Positions 53,081-61,981 of a stretch of 64,000 nt of DNA are shown one piece after another. Under the pieces are notes generated by a model that had not been told where the DNA came from, did not search any database, and worked only from the letters and a program-made list of their open reading frames with translations. The stretch comes from Levilactobacillus senmaizukei DSM 21775 = NBRC 103853 (GTDB lineage: Bacteria > Bacillota > Bacilli > Lactobacillales > Lactobacillaceae). The translations under genes and the position numbers were made by a program. How positions within the stretch are numbered: position 1 is the first letter of the stretch; each line of letters begins with the position of its first letter. Location: the NCBI RefSeq assembly GCF_001592085.1, contig NZ_BCWD01000006.1, positions 1-64,000 of the forward strand, written 5' to 3'.

Positions 53081-53644
53081 ATGCTCACATTTAATATTCG
53101 TGGTGAAAACATCGAAGTTACTGACGCAATACGGGATTACGTCGAAAAGCGTATCAGCAAGTTAGAGAAATATTTCGATAACAACGTTGAGGCAATTGCG
53201 CATATTAACCTGAAGGTCTACCAAAATAAGACCGCTAAGGTTGAAGTAACAATCCCACTCCCATACTTGACATTACGGGCAGAGGAAACCTCCCCAGACT
53301 TATATGCCAGTGTTGACTTGGTAACGGATAAGCTGGAACGGCAAATTCGCAAATACAAGACCAAGGTCAACCGTAAGTCGCGGGAAAAGGGTTACAAGAA
53401 CCTTGACTTCTCAACTGACGATGCTGCTGACAAAGATTCAGCAGACGATGGCAAGTTAGAAGTTGTTCGGACCAAGCGCGTTTCATTGAAGCCAATGGAC
53501 AATGAAGAAGCTGTTCTCCAAATGGACATGTTAGGCCACGACTTCTTTATTTATGAAGATGCCGAAACTAATGGCATTAGCATTGTTTATCGGCGGAATG
53601 ATGGTCGTTATGGTTTAATCGAAGCCGACGGTAATGATCGTTAA
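53081..53644 (+). CDS. hpf: Ribosome hibernation promoting factor, long form
   Basis: A 187-residue HPF that dimerises 70S ribosomes into inactive 100S particles at low growth. The N-terminal domain (about residues 1-100, MLTFNIRGENIEVTDAIRDY) blocks the mRNA/tRNA channel; a variable acidic linker (STDDAADKDSADDG) leads to the C-terminal dimerisation domain (about 130-187, VRTKRVSLKPMDNEEAVLQM). AGGGAGAG lies upstream of the ATG. It precedes secA, as in other Firmicutes. Confidence 0.96.
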   Translation: MLTFNIRGENIEVTDAIRDYVEKRISKLEKYFDNNVEAIAHINLKVYQNKTAKVEVTIPLPYLTLRAEETSPDLYASVDLVTDKLERQIRKYKTKVNRKSREKGYKNLDFSTDDAADKDSADDGKLEVVRTKRVSLKPMDNEEAVLQMDMLGHDFFIYEDAETNGISIVYRRNDGRYGLIEADGNDR

Positions 53645-53655
53645 TTCAACAATTG

Positions 53656-53687
53656 AGGGTGTCGCAGTGATGCGACGCCTTTTTTTA
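53656..53687 (+). terminator. Terminator after hpf
   Basis: GGTGTCGCA and TGCGACGCC with a GTGA loop, followed by T7. Confidence 0.85.
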
Positions 53688-53841
53688 TTGAACTGGCGCC
53701 AAAGGAAGCGCTTTACGCTGAACGGCTTATGTGGAATAGTTTCATCTCGGCTGGGATAGTGGTAAACTGTAGGTTGAATTATCGCAAATAAATGGGTAAC
53801 TTTAAAATAGACTTACTAAATGTACTGAAGGGAATTCTCAC

Positions 53842-56205
53842 ATGCCAAATATTTTGAAACGATGGGTCGAAAGTGATCGCCGAACTTTACGACGCCTCAG
53901 TAAATTAGCGGATCAGGTTGGTTCTTACGCTGATCAATATGAACAGCTCTCAGACGACGACCTGAAGGCGAAAACGCCTGAGTTTAAACAGCGTTATCAA
54001 GCTGGCGAAACTTTAGACGACCTTTTGCCTGAAGCCTTTGCGGCCATTCGTGAGGGTGCTCGGCGGGTTCTGGGTCTCTATCCATTCCACGTCCAAATCA
54101 TGGGTGGGATTGTCCTCCACGAAGGGAACATTTCTGAAATGAAAACCGGTGAAGGGAAGACCTTGACCGCGACCATGCCCGTGTACCTGAATGCCATTGC
54201 CGGCAAAGGGGTTCACGTGGTTACGGTTAACGAATACCTCTCTGCTCGGGATGCTACCGAAATGGGCGAACTTTACAACTGGATGGGATTGACCGTTGGG
54301 TTAAACTCTGCCGAAAAATCGCCTGAAGAAAAGCGAGAAGCTTACAATGCCGATATCACTTATTCCACCAACGGGGAAATCGGGTTTGATTACCTGCGGG
54401 ATAACATGGTCGTCTACAAAGAAGACATGGTGCAACGGCCATTAAACTTTGCAATTGTCGACGAAGTGGACTCTATCTTAATTGATGAGGCTCGGACCCC
54501 ATTGATCATTTCTGGTCAATCTGAAGGAACCAGCGCGCTTTATCGTCGAGTTGATCGGTTTGCTAAAACCTTACACGACAACGATGACTTCAAGATTGAC
54601 TTGGAATCTAAGACGGTTGCCTTAACCGACACTGGGATTGAAAAGGCTGAAAAGTACTTCAACCTGGATAACTTATATGATACCGATAATACCGCCTTGA
54701 CCCATCATATGGACCAAGCCTTGCGGGCAAACTTTATTATGTTGCGGGACAAGGATTACGTGGTGCAAGATGGTGAAGTCTTGATCGTTGATTCCTTTAC
54801 TGGTCGGGTTATGGATGGTCGGCGTTATTCCGATGGCTTGCATCAAGCGATTGAGGCCAAGGAAGGCGTTGAGATTCAGGAAGAAACTAAGACCATGGCC
54901 AACATCACTTATCAAAACTTGTTCCGGATGTACAAGAAGCTTGCCGGGATGACTGGTACGGCCAAGACTGAATCCGAAGAATTCCGTGAAATTTACAACA
55001 TGGAAGTTATTTCTGTGCCCACGAACAAGCCAGTTGTGCGGGTTGACCAACCTGACCTACTGTACCCAACGTTGGAATCTAAATTCAACGCGGTTGTTCG
55101 TGAAATCAAGGAACTCCATGAAAAGGGTCAGCCTATGTTAATTGGGACCGTTGCCGTGGAAACTTCTGAATACCTGTCACAACGTTTAGATGAAGAACAA
55201 ATTCCTCACGTGGTCTTGAATGCCAAGAATCATGCCAAGGAAGCTGATATCATCCAAAACGCCGGTCAACGTGGTGCCGTGACGATCGCCACCAACATGG
55301 CTGGGCGGGGGACCGACATTAAGTTGGGACCTGGCGTGGTTGAAATCGGTGGCCTCGCAGTTATTGGGACCGAACGACACGAATCGCGGCGGATTGATAA
55401 CCAACTTCGTGGACGTTCCGGTCGTCAAGGGGATCCTGGTATGACGCAGTTCTACCTGTCCTTGGAAGATGACCTGATGCGGCGGTTTGGTTCCGACCGG
55501 GTTAAGAGCTTCCTGGAACGGATGAACGTTGATGGTGAAGATGCCGTTATCCGTAGCAAGATGATTACCAAGCAAGTTGAATCGGCTCAAAAACGGGTTG
55601 AAGGGAACAACTACGACTCGCGTAAGAACGTCTTGCAATACGATGATGTTATGCGGCAACAACGGGACGTTATCTACGGCGAACGGAATGAAGTCATTAA
55701 TCAGGACAAGTCCCTGAAGTGGGTCTTAATGCCAATGATTAAACGGACCGTTGACCGAGTGGTCGATCTCCATACGCAGGGCGATCAAAAGGACTGGGAT
55801 CTGGATACGTTACTTGACTTCGGAATCTCTGCCATGGTTTCCCCTGAAAAGATTAGCTTGGATGACTTGAAGAACAAGTCGGCCGACGAAATTAAGGCAT
55901 TTTTCATGGACTTGGCGGCAGATGTCTATGACGAGAAGGAAAAGCAGCTCTACGATCCAGCACAAATGCTGGAATTCGAAAAGGTTGTGCTGTTACGTGT
56001 GGTCGATTCCCATTGGACTGATCACATCGATGCCATGGACCAATTGCGCCAATCAATTGGCTTGCGTGGTTACGGCCAATTGAACCCATTGGTTGAATAT
56101 CAACAGGAAGGTTTCCGGATGTTTGGGGAAATGATTTCTGATATTGATTACGACACCACGCGGTTGTTCATGAAGTCTGAAATTCGACAAAACATTACCC
56201 GATAA
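53842..56205 (+). CDS. secA: Preprotein translocase ATPase SecA
   Basis: The 787-residue motor of the general secretion system. Landmarks: Walker [13 protein letters not shown], the DEAD-like [27 protein letters not shown] in the preprotein-binding domain, [11 protein letters not shown] and [12 protein letters not shown] in NBD2. It ends SEIRQNITR, so the C-terminal zinc-binding SecB/phospholipid tail found in many bacteria is absent, as commonly seen in lactobacilli. It starts at ATG 53842 with TGAAGGG upstream. A terminator separates it from prfB. Confidence 0.98.
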   Translation: MPNILKRWVESDRRTLRRLSKLADQVGSYADQYEQLSDDDLKAKTPEFKQRYQAGETLDDLLPEAFAAIREGARRVLGLYPFHVQIMGGIVLHEGNISEMKTGEGKTLTATMPVYLNAIAGKGVHVVTVNEYLSARDATEMGELYNWMGLTVGLNSAEKSPEEKREAYNADITYSTNGEIGFDYLRDNMVVYKEDMVQRPLNFAIVDEVDSILIDEARTPLIISGQSEGTSALYRRVDRFAKTLHDNDDFKIDLESKTVALTDTGIEKAEKYFNLDNLYDTDNTALTHHMDQALRANFIMLRDKDYVVQDGEVLIVDSFTGRVMDGRRYSDGLHQAIEAKEGVEIQEETKTMANITYQNLFRMYKKLAGMTGTAKTESEEFREIYNMEVISVPTNKPVVRVDQPDLLYPTLESKFNAVVREIKELHEKGQPMLIGTVAVETSEYLSQRLDEEQIPHVVLNAKNHAKEADIIQNAGQRGAVTIATNMAGRGTDIKLGPGVVEIGGLAVIGTERHESRRIDNQLRGRSGRQGDPGMTQFYLSLEDDLMRRFGSDRVKSFLERMNVDGEDAVIRSKMITKQVESAQKRVEGNNYDSRKNVLQYDDVMRQQRDVIYGERNEVINQDKSLKWVLMPMIKRTVDRVVDLHTQGDQKDWDLDTLLDFGISAMVSPEKISLDDLKNKSADEIKAFFMDLAADVYDEKEKQLYDPAQMLEFEKVVLLRVVDSHWTDHIDAMDQLRQSIGLRGYGQLNPLVEYQQEGFRMFGEMISDIDYDTTRLFMKSEIRQNITR

Positions 56206-56218
56206 GCGGGCACGAGTC

Positions 56219-56253
56219 AACGAGGCGGGAAGTCATTCCAGCCTCGTTTTCTT
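56219..56253 (+). terminator. Terminator after secA
   Basis: AACGAGGC and GCCTCGTT with an inner GGGA/TTCC pairing, followed by TT-C-TT. Confidence 0.7.
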
Positions 56254-56279
56254 CTAAAAAACAAAAAGGAGCCAATACC

Positions 56280-57396
56280 ATGGAATTAAGTGATGCAAAA
56301 CGCGAAATTGCGGCCATGCGTGATCAACTGACCGGCTTTAGGAGGTCACTTTGACTTTGATGCCTTAAACGAAAGCATCAGTGTCAATGAGGCCCAGATG
56401 GCTGATCCCGGCTTTTGGGATGATGCCGCTAAGGCACAGCGATTAATCGATGAAACCAATGAGATGAAGAAAAAAGTCGACGAATTTCAACATCTGACGG
56501 ACCAGGTGGCGGATTTGGATGTGGCCGTGTCATTGCTGCAAGAAGAGGCCGACCCGGATATGCAGGCGGAATTTGAACAAAGTTTTACGGCAACTACGGC
56601 TAGCCTACGGCAGTATCGACTCAATCTGCTGTTGAATCAGCGGTATGACCGCAACAACGCGATCTTAGAAATTCATCCTGGGGCTGGGGGTACGGAATCT
56701 CAGGATTGGGGTGACATGCTCATGCGGATGTATTCCCGTTGGGCAGATCAACATAACTTCAAGGTCACCGTCTTGGACTATCAACCGGGAGATGTAGCCG
56801 GCTTGAGTAGTGCCACGTTGTTGATTTCTGGGCATAACGCTTACGGTTACCTGCGTTCCGAAAAGGGCGTTCACCGGTTAGTCCGAATTTCGCCATTTGA
56901 TTCTGCCGGTCGGCGGCACACCTCATTCGCCTCGGTTGATGTTTTACCCGAGCTAGATGATACGGTGGATGTCGAGATTAATCCCGCAGACCTCAAGGTT
57001 GACGTCTATCGGGCGTCCGGGGCCGGGGGGCAACACGTTAACAAGACATCTTCAGCGGTCCGCATCACTCATTTGCCGACGGGGATTGTGACCCAGAGTC
57101 AGGCGCAGCGGTCACAATTGCAGAACCGGCAGACGGCATTAGCGATGTTGCGAGCTAAGCTGTATGAACGTGAAGAAGAGAAAAAGGCTGCCGAGAAGGC
57201 CAAGTTGGAAGGCGACCAGATGGACATTGGCTGGGGATCGCAGATTCGCTCCTATGTTTTCCATCCCTATACGATGGTTAAGGATCACCGAACCAACTAC
57301 GAAACTGGGAATGGTCAGGCGGTCATGGATGGTGATTTGGACCCCTTCATCGATGCTTATCTTCAGTGGCAATTGAGTCAAAAGAATCCAGATTAA
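56280..57396 (+). CDS. prfB: Peptide chain release factor 2 (with +1 frameshift)
   Basis: Terminates translation at UGA and UAA. The gene begins at ATG 56280 (frame 0, 24 codons to CTT at 56349-56351) and continues in the +1 frame from GAC at 56353, giving about 371 residues. Codon recognition is by SPF in RISPFDSAGRRHTSFAS, and peptidyl-tRNA hydrolysis by GGQ in RASGAGGQHVNKTSS. Caller software that ignores the frameshift starts the gene at about 56398 and loses 63 residues. The first frame alone gives a 24-residue peptide. SD is AAAAGGAGCC. Confidence 0.95.
56340..56354 (+). promoter_or_regulatory. Programmed +1 frameshift site of prfB
   Basis: AGGAGG acts as an internal SD-like stimulator, followed after TCA by CTT-TGA-C: the classic autoregulatory slip, in which low RF2 lets the ribosome skip one base at the UGA stop. 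Confidence 0.93.
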
Positions 57397-57461
57397 ACCG
57401 TCGCGTGATGTTTGTTCGTTAAGCGGACCAATGCCAGTGACTATTACAATAATGGTTGTGA

Positions 57462-57492
57462 GGGTAACACGAATGTCGTGTTACCCTTTTTT
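57462..57492 (+). terminator. Terminator after prfB
   Basis: GGGTAACACG/CGTGTTACCC perfect stem with a five-base loop, followed by T6. Confidence 0.9.
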
Positions 57493-57540
57493 ATTTCATG
57501 ATATACTGGGAACAGTATTTTCAAGGAAGGTGTCGATTGG

Positions 57541-58695
57541 ATGCGGACATTTATAACGGTGGGAAGCTTTGTGCTTCAACCGGTGGTTTGGCTAGTGGTT
57601 CTGCGACTGTGGTTAACGAGTCGAGCACGAATCAAACACGAACGCCATGACTTTGGTAGTGCGGTTTATAGTGATCATTATGAATTACGTCACTTATTGA
57701 CGCAGGGGATCGGCTTAGGATTGGGCCTGGCCGTCTTAAACCTATGCGTGGGATTCAGTCTGCCGCTAGTGTGGATTGTGATTTATGAAATTTTAACACT
57801 GATAACTTTGATTATTTTACCCACAACGGTGTTGCCCTTGACGCTGATAGTCGTCAGTACCGGGCTCACATTGGTGGCAAAGGCATACATAACCCAATGG
57901 CCAGACCTGCAGCCAACGGGCCTGAGTTGGCACTTGGTCGGCAACCAAAACTTTTTTTGGCTGGTACTGATGGTCTTCTTGTTGTTGGGTCACTGGCTAG
58001 CTAACTACGGGGGCCGTTTCAATAGTCCGCGAATTTATGCCAAACAGCGGGGTAAGCGGATTGCCGGTTACCCATGGCGAGAGTTCCTGGCTATTCCCAT
58101 GGTGACCCTGGTGCCGGGTGATTGGTTCAGCAGTCACTGGGCCTTTTGGCCGGTCTTCAATATTCAAGGTCATTCCTTTGCAATTTTAATTATTCCTTTG
58201 ATTTTGGGACTGCGGTTTACCGTGTTTCGGCAGATTCCTCAGGCGGTTTACCGGCGTCTAGGGAAGCGGATGCTACCATTGGCCGGACTGGCAATTATTG
58301 GCTTGGCGTGGATGTATTTCCGACCCCAAGATTTGATCATTGGGTTAGTCGTCTTGTTGGTTGGTTACGGACTGATCCTATGGCAAGCAAAACGTTATGA
58401 CGCCCGTCAGCCATTCTGGTATTCTCAAGTGGATAACGGGGTTCGGGTCCTAGCGATTCGCCCGCAGACACCGGCCGTTAAGCTTGAATTGGCGCCGGGA
58501 GATATTATTCTAGAATGTAATCAGCAACCGGTGACTAGTGAAACCAGTTTCTATGAGGCCCTCTTACGCAACCCTACCTATTGTCATTTGCGGGTACGGG
58601 ATGTAGCCGGGGAACTCAAGGTAACTGAAACCGCTATTTACTCGGGAGCACCACACGAAATTGGGATCGTGTTATTCAGAGATCAGGAGGGGTAA
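57541..58695 (+). CDS. Membrane PDZ-domain protein, MinJ-like
   Basis: A 384-residue protein with about eight hydrophobic segments in the first 290 residues and a PDZ domain at about 293-384: RVLAIRPQTPAVKLELAPGD and IILECNQQPVTSETSFYEAL show the G-D-x-I-x-x-x-N/D pattern. Size, topology (spans plus C-terminal PDZ) and locus near secA-prfB match B. subtilis MinJ, which bridges DivIVA and MinD. No protease domain is present. Function in lactobacilli is unproven. AAGGAAGGTG precedes the ATG. The stop is followed by the regulator gene after three bases, suggesting co-transcription. Confidence 0.75.
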   Translation: MRTFITVGSFVLQPVVWLVVLRLWLTSRARIKHERHDFGSAVYSDHYELRHLLTQGIGLGLGLAVLNLCVGFSLPLVWIVIYEILTLITLIILPTTVLPLTLIVVSTGLTLVAKAYITQWPDLQPTGLSWHLVGNQNFFWLVLMVFLLLGHWLANYGGRFNSPRIYAKQRGKRIAGYPWREFLAIPMVTLVPGDWFSSHWAFWPVFNIQGHSFAILIIPLILGLRFTVFRQIPQAVYRRLGKRMLPLAGLAIIGLAWMYFRPQDLIIGLVVLLVGYGLILWQAKRYDARQPFWYSQVDNGVRVLAIRPQTPAVKLELAPGDIILECNQQPVTSETSFYEALLRNPTYCHLRVRDVAGELKVTETAIYSGAPHEIGIVLFRDQEG

Positions 58696-58698
58696 TCA

Positions 58699-59406
58699 AT
58701 GATTAGAGTGCTAGTCGTCGACGATGAACCAGCAATCGTGACCTTGCTGCAATATAACTTGGAACAAGCGGATTACCAAGTCGTCACCGCTATTGATGGT
58801 GAACAGGCTTTGAATTTAGCTTTGCATGAAAAATTTGATGTGATTCTGTTGGATTTAATGCTGCCTAAAATGGACGGTGTTGAAGTGACCAAGCGTTTAC
58901 GACAAGAAAAGATTAGTACCCCGATTATTATGATTACCGCAAAGACCAGTGAGTTTGATACCGTGTTTGGTCTTGAACTCGGCGCGGATGACTATATCAC
59001 CAAACCATTCAGTCCGCGCGAGGTGATTGCCAGAATGAAGGCGGTCATGCGGCGGTATCGGGACGATCAACCACAGGAAAATGTGACGCGACGTAACGAT
59101 CACCGACTCCGGGTTGGCGATTTAACTATTGACCAGGATAAATTTCGGGTCATGCGAGGACAACAGCAGATTGACCTCACACCCAAAGAATTTGAACTCT
59201 TACTCTTCTTTGCAAAGCGTCCGGGGAAGGTGTGGAGCCGAGAACAACTACTCGAAGGGGTTTGGGGCTTTGATTATAGTGGACAAACTCGGATGGTCGA
59301 CATTCACGTCTCACACTTGCGGGAGAAGATTGAATTGGATCCTAAGCATCCGGTCCTCCTCAAAACGGTCCGGGGCTTTGGCTATACCTTTGAGGTGCCA
59401 TCATGA
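58699..59406 (+). CDS. phoP: Response regulator, PhoP/OmpR family
   Basis: A 235-residue regulator. The receiver domain contains VLVVDDEPAIV, the phosphoacceptor Asp52 in LLDLMLPKMDG, and DDYITKPFSPRE; the winged-helix domain begins after residue 130 and shows LTPKEFELLLFFAKRPGKV, MVDIHVSHLREKI and TVRGFGYTFE. It lies before a PAS-containing kinase and the pst operon, whose promoter carries 11-bp-phased TTTACA repeats like PhoP boxes, so the phosphate-regulon assignment is supported by context. AGGAGGGG lies upstream. Confidence 0.92.
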   Translation: MIRVLVVDDEPAIVTLLQYNLEQADYQVVTAIDGEQALNLALHEKFDVILLDLMLPKMDGVEVTKRLRQEKISTPIIMITAKTSEFDTVFGLELGADDYITKPFSPREVIARMKAVMRRYRDDQPQENVTRRNDHRLRVGDLTIDQDKFRVMRGQQQIDLTPKEFELLLFFAKRPGKVWSREQLLEGVWGFDYSGQTRMVDIHVSHLREKIELDPKHPVLLKTVRGFGYTFEVPS

Positions 59407-60755
59407 TGAAACGGCTAGCGGGCGCCTGGGTTATTATCGGGTTGGTCAACTCGCTACTCGTCTGGTTGGTTCAGGCCGCCCAAGAGCCGTGGGCACTAGT
59501 GGTTGCATGGTCCTTGGCGTTGTTGGAGACGGTGGGATTGGGCACGGTGTGGCACTGGGCCGAAAACCGGATTCACATTTTGACCAAAAAGGTTGAGGGA
59601 ATTCGTCACGAAGAAACACCGGCTCACGTGTTACTTTCGCCGCATGATCCGTTTCAGGAGTTAGCCCTACAGATTAATTATCTGCAGACGCATCAGCGTA
59701 AGGTTCAACGCCAGATGGCGGGACAGAACCAAGAGTTTGCCACGCTGCTGGACTATCTTCCGATTGGGGTGATGGTGATTGACCGTTATCGAAAGGTTGA
59801 GCTGGCCAATCCGGCCATGGAACAATTCTTACAGCATCAAATATCGCCGCGCAGGCATCCGTTCACTCAGGACATCAGTCAATTTGAATTGGCGAGCCTC
59901 ATCAATTCCGCGTTGTCAGAAAAACGCACACAGCAGCGTACGCTGAAGCTGGCCGGGGTGACCCGTGACTTGACGGTGGACGCGCGGGCAATTTATACGG
60001 CGACTTCGCAGGACTATTTTCAAGTGCTCGTTCTGCTGTATGACGTGACCGAGGTCTATGCCGTTGAGCAGATGCAAATGGACTTTGTGTCGAATGCTTC
60101 CCACGAGTTGAAGACACCGGTAACCGCTATCTCGGGATTTGCGAAGACGCTGTTGGCGGGGGCCAAGGATGACCCTGAGAAGTCGATTGAATTTCTCAAG
60201 ATTATTGACCAACAATCAGAACGATTAGTTGAGCTCATTAATGATGTGTTGACGATTTCACATATCGAGTCTGGAAATCAAGTGGAGGCAGCGGCGACGC
60301 CCGTCGGTCAGCAGGTAGCCAGTCAGGTGACCCTGCTGTCACCCTTGGCGGCGGTAAATCAAGTGACATTAATCAATCAAGTTGATCCTGATATTGTCGA
60401 AGTGACCGACCCTCATAAGTTTGATCAGATCCTAAAGAATGTCTTGGGCAACGCTATCAAGTATAATCGCCCGCAAGGAACGGTAACGCTGTCTTCCAAG
60501 GTGACGACCGTATCGTGGACGTTAACGATTGCGGATACCGGGATTGGGATTGCCCCGCAGGACCAGCTACGGGTCTTTGAGCGGTTTTACCGGGCCGAGT
60601 TATCCCACTCTAATCAACTTATCAGTGGGAGCGGCCTAGGACTGGCAATTGTTCGTGAGTTGGTGGAGTCGCTTAATGGCAAGATTAATCTTGAAAGCAC
60701 GCTCGATGTGGGGACAACGGTGACCTTGACCTTTCCGATTGTACCCATGCCCTAA
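59403..60755 (+). CDS. phoR: Phosphate-sensing histidine kinase PhoR
   Basis: A 450-residue kinase. Two hydrophobic segments lie in the first 60 residues (WVIIGLVNSLLVWLVQ and WSLALLETVGLGTV) with almost no extracytoplasmic loop between them. A PAS domain follows at about 115-215 (FATLLDYLPIGVMVIDRYRK), then HisKA with His234 in SNASHELKTPVTAIS, and HATPase_c (NVLGNAIKYN, ADTGIGIAPQ, GSGLGLAIV). The short input region is like PhoR proteins that sense through PstSCAB/PhoU. It overlaps phoP by four bases. Confidence 0.9.
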   Translation: MMKRLAGAWVIIGLVNSLLVWLVQAAQEPWALVVAWSLALLETVGLGTVWHWAENRIHILTKKVEGIRHEETPAHVLLSPHDPFQELALQINYLQTHQRKVQRQMAGQNQEFATLLDYLPIGVMVIDRYRKVELANPAMEQFLQHQISPRRHPFTQDISQFELASLINSALSEKRTQQRTLKLAGVTRDLTVDARAIYTATSQDYFQVLVLLYDVTEVYAVEQMQMDFVSNASHELKTPVTAISGFAKTLLAGAKDDPEKSIEFLKIIDQQSERLVELINDVLTISHIESGNQVEAAATPVGQQVASQVTLLSPLAAVNQVTLINQVDPDIVEVTDPHKFDQILKNVLGNAIKYNRPQGTVTLSSKVTTVSWTLTIADTGIGIAPQDQLRVFERFYRAELSHSNQLISGSGLGLAIVRELVESLNGKINLESTLDVGTTVTLTFPIVPMP

Positions 60756-60789
60756 GGCCAGGCTGGAAAAGTTAAATGCGTTTGAAACG

Positions 60790-60819
60790 AGAGTCTGGGA
60801 CAAAAGCCTAGACTCTTTT
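60790..60819 (+). terminator. First hairpin after phoR (GGGACAAAAG loop)
   Basis: AGAGTCT (60790-60796) and AGACTCT (60810-60816) enclose GGGACAAAAGCCT, followed by TTT. The GGGACA-R-AAG string also occurs at about 12837-12846. Confidence 0.6.
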
Positions 60820-60840
60820 GTTATATGATTTTAGATCGTC

Positions 60841-60884
60841 AAAGCGTGAGTCCAAAGGTAATTAGCTTTGGGCTCACGCTTTTT
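60841..60884 (+). terminator. Second hairpin/terminator after phoR
   Basis: AAAGCGTGAGTCCAAAG pairs with CTTTGGGCTCACGCTTT (one G-T) and runs into T5. Confidence 0.85.
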
Positions 60885-60994
60885 GTATGGAATCATCATC
60901 ATCATCATTAATGGTCGTAAAGCGGATTAATGTTGGATCTGGTTAGCTGAGTTCGTTAGTTGATTGGGCGAAAAATGGTCGGGTTCGGGGTGCA

Positions 60995-61048
60995 TTTACA
61001 TAACCTTTACAATACGTCTACGGGACATTTACATTTGTTCGCTATACT
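60995..61048 (+). promoter_or_regulatory. PhoP-box array and promoter of pstS
   Basis: Four direct repeats start at 60995 (TTTACA), 61006 (TTTACA), 61017 (TCTACG) and 61028 (TTTACA), exactly 11 bp apart, matching the tandem TT(A/C/T)ACA-N5 repeats bound by PhoP dimers in Gram-positives. TATACT at 61043-61048 is a good -10 and there is no -35, as expected for an activator-dependent promoter. The pstS start is about 50 bp downstream. Confidence 0.8.
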
Positions 61049-61097
61049 GACAAGTGAAATGGTTGAGTCAGTGGCTCGACTGATAGGAGGTTTTGGT

Positions 61098-61979
61098 ATG
61101 TCAAAGAAACGCTGGGTGCAAGGACTGATTGTGATCGCGCTCGTTGCCTTAGGGGGTTACGCTTACCAGACGCGTCAGGTCAGTCACGCTGGCGAATCGA
61201 TTACTGCTGTGGGATCAACGGCCTTACAACCACTCGTTGAAGCGGCAGGTGAACAGTATACCGGCGAACACTTAGGCACCTTTGTTAACGTGCAAGGTGG
61301 GGGAACCGGGACGGGGTTGAGCCAGATTCAAGAAGGTGCCGTTCAAATTGGCAACTCCGATCTCTTTGCCGGTGAACAGAAGGGCATCAAAGCCAATCAA
61401 CTGGTGGACCACCGCGTGGCCGTGGTGGGAATCACACCAATTGTGAATAAAAAAGTGGGCGTTACGAATCTTTCAACCGCTCAGCTAGTTAAAGTCTTCA
61501 CCGGTGAGGTCAATAATTGGCGGGAGGTCGGTGGTGCTAACCTGCCAATTGTACTGATCAATCGCGCACAAGGCAGTGGAACTCGGGCAACCTTTGAACA
61601 GTTTGGCCTGCAGGGACGCCGTTCGAAGACTGCCCAAGAACAGGATTCTTCCGGGATGGTGCGATCGATTGTGGCCACGACGCCCGGGGCCATTAGTTAC
61701 GTGGCCTTTTCTTACGTGGATAAAACGGTTCAAGACCTTGCGCTCGATCAGGTTGAACCGACGGAAGAAAATGTCACGACCAATGCCTGGAAAATTTGGT
61801 CGTATGAGCATCTCTATACCAAGGGTCAACCTAGAGGCTTGACGGCTAAATTCATTGACTACGTCCAGTCGGCGGCCGTTCAGCGGACACTGGTTCGGCA
61901 ATTGGGCTATCTTTCCCCGGACCAGATGACCGTTGACCGCGATGTTCATGGTCAAGTTACTAAAATCGGAGGTGAGTAG
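61098..61979 (+). CDS. pstS: Phosphate ABC transporter substrate-binding protein PstS
   Basis: A 293-residue extracellular phosphate-binding protein. The type II periplasmic-binding fold shows ITAVGSTALQPLVEAAGEQY and the phosphate-site NVQGGGTGTGLSQIQEGAVQ, with NRAQGSGTRATFEQF later. The N terminus is a hydrophobic stretch (GLIVIALVALGGYAYQ) with no Cys, so it lacks the lipobox expected for a lipoprotein and is probably anchored by, or cleaved from, this segment. ATG 61098 follows ATAGGAGG; the reading frame from 60960 runs through the PhoP boxes. First gene of pstSCAB. Confidence 0.95.
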   Translation: MSKKRWVQGLIVIALVALGGYAYQTRQVSHAGESITAVGSTALQPLVEAAGEQYTGEHLGTFVNVQGGGTGTGLSQIQEGAVQIGNSDLFAGEQKGIKANQLVDHRVAVVGITPIVNKKVGVTNLSTAQLVKVFTGEVNNWREVGGANLPIVLINRAQGSGTRATFEQFGLQGRRSKTAQEQDSSGMVRSIVATTPGAISYVAFSYVDKTVQDLALDQVEPTEENVTTNAWKIWSYEHLYTKGQPRGLTAKFIDYVQSAAVQRTLVRQLGYLSPDQMTVDRDVHGQVTKIGGE

Positions 61980-61981
61980 GT

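Noticed and set aside
53702-53718. cre-like site (GGAAGCGCTTTACG) between hpf and secA, and a similar one at 23799
   Set aside because: Four or more mismatches to the cre consensus outside the central GCGC core; the site at 48894 is better.
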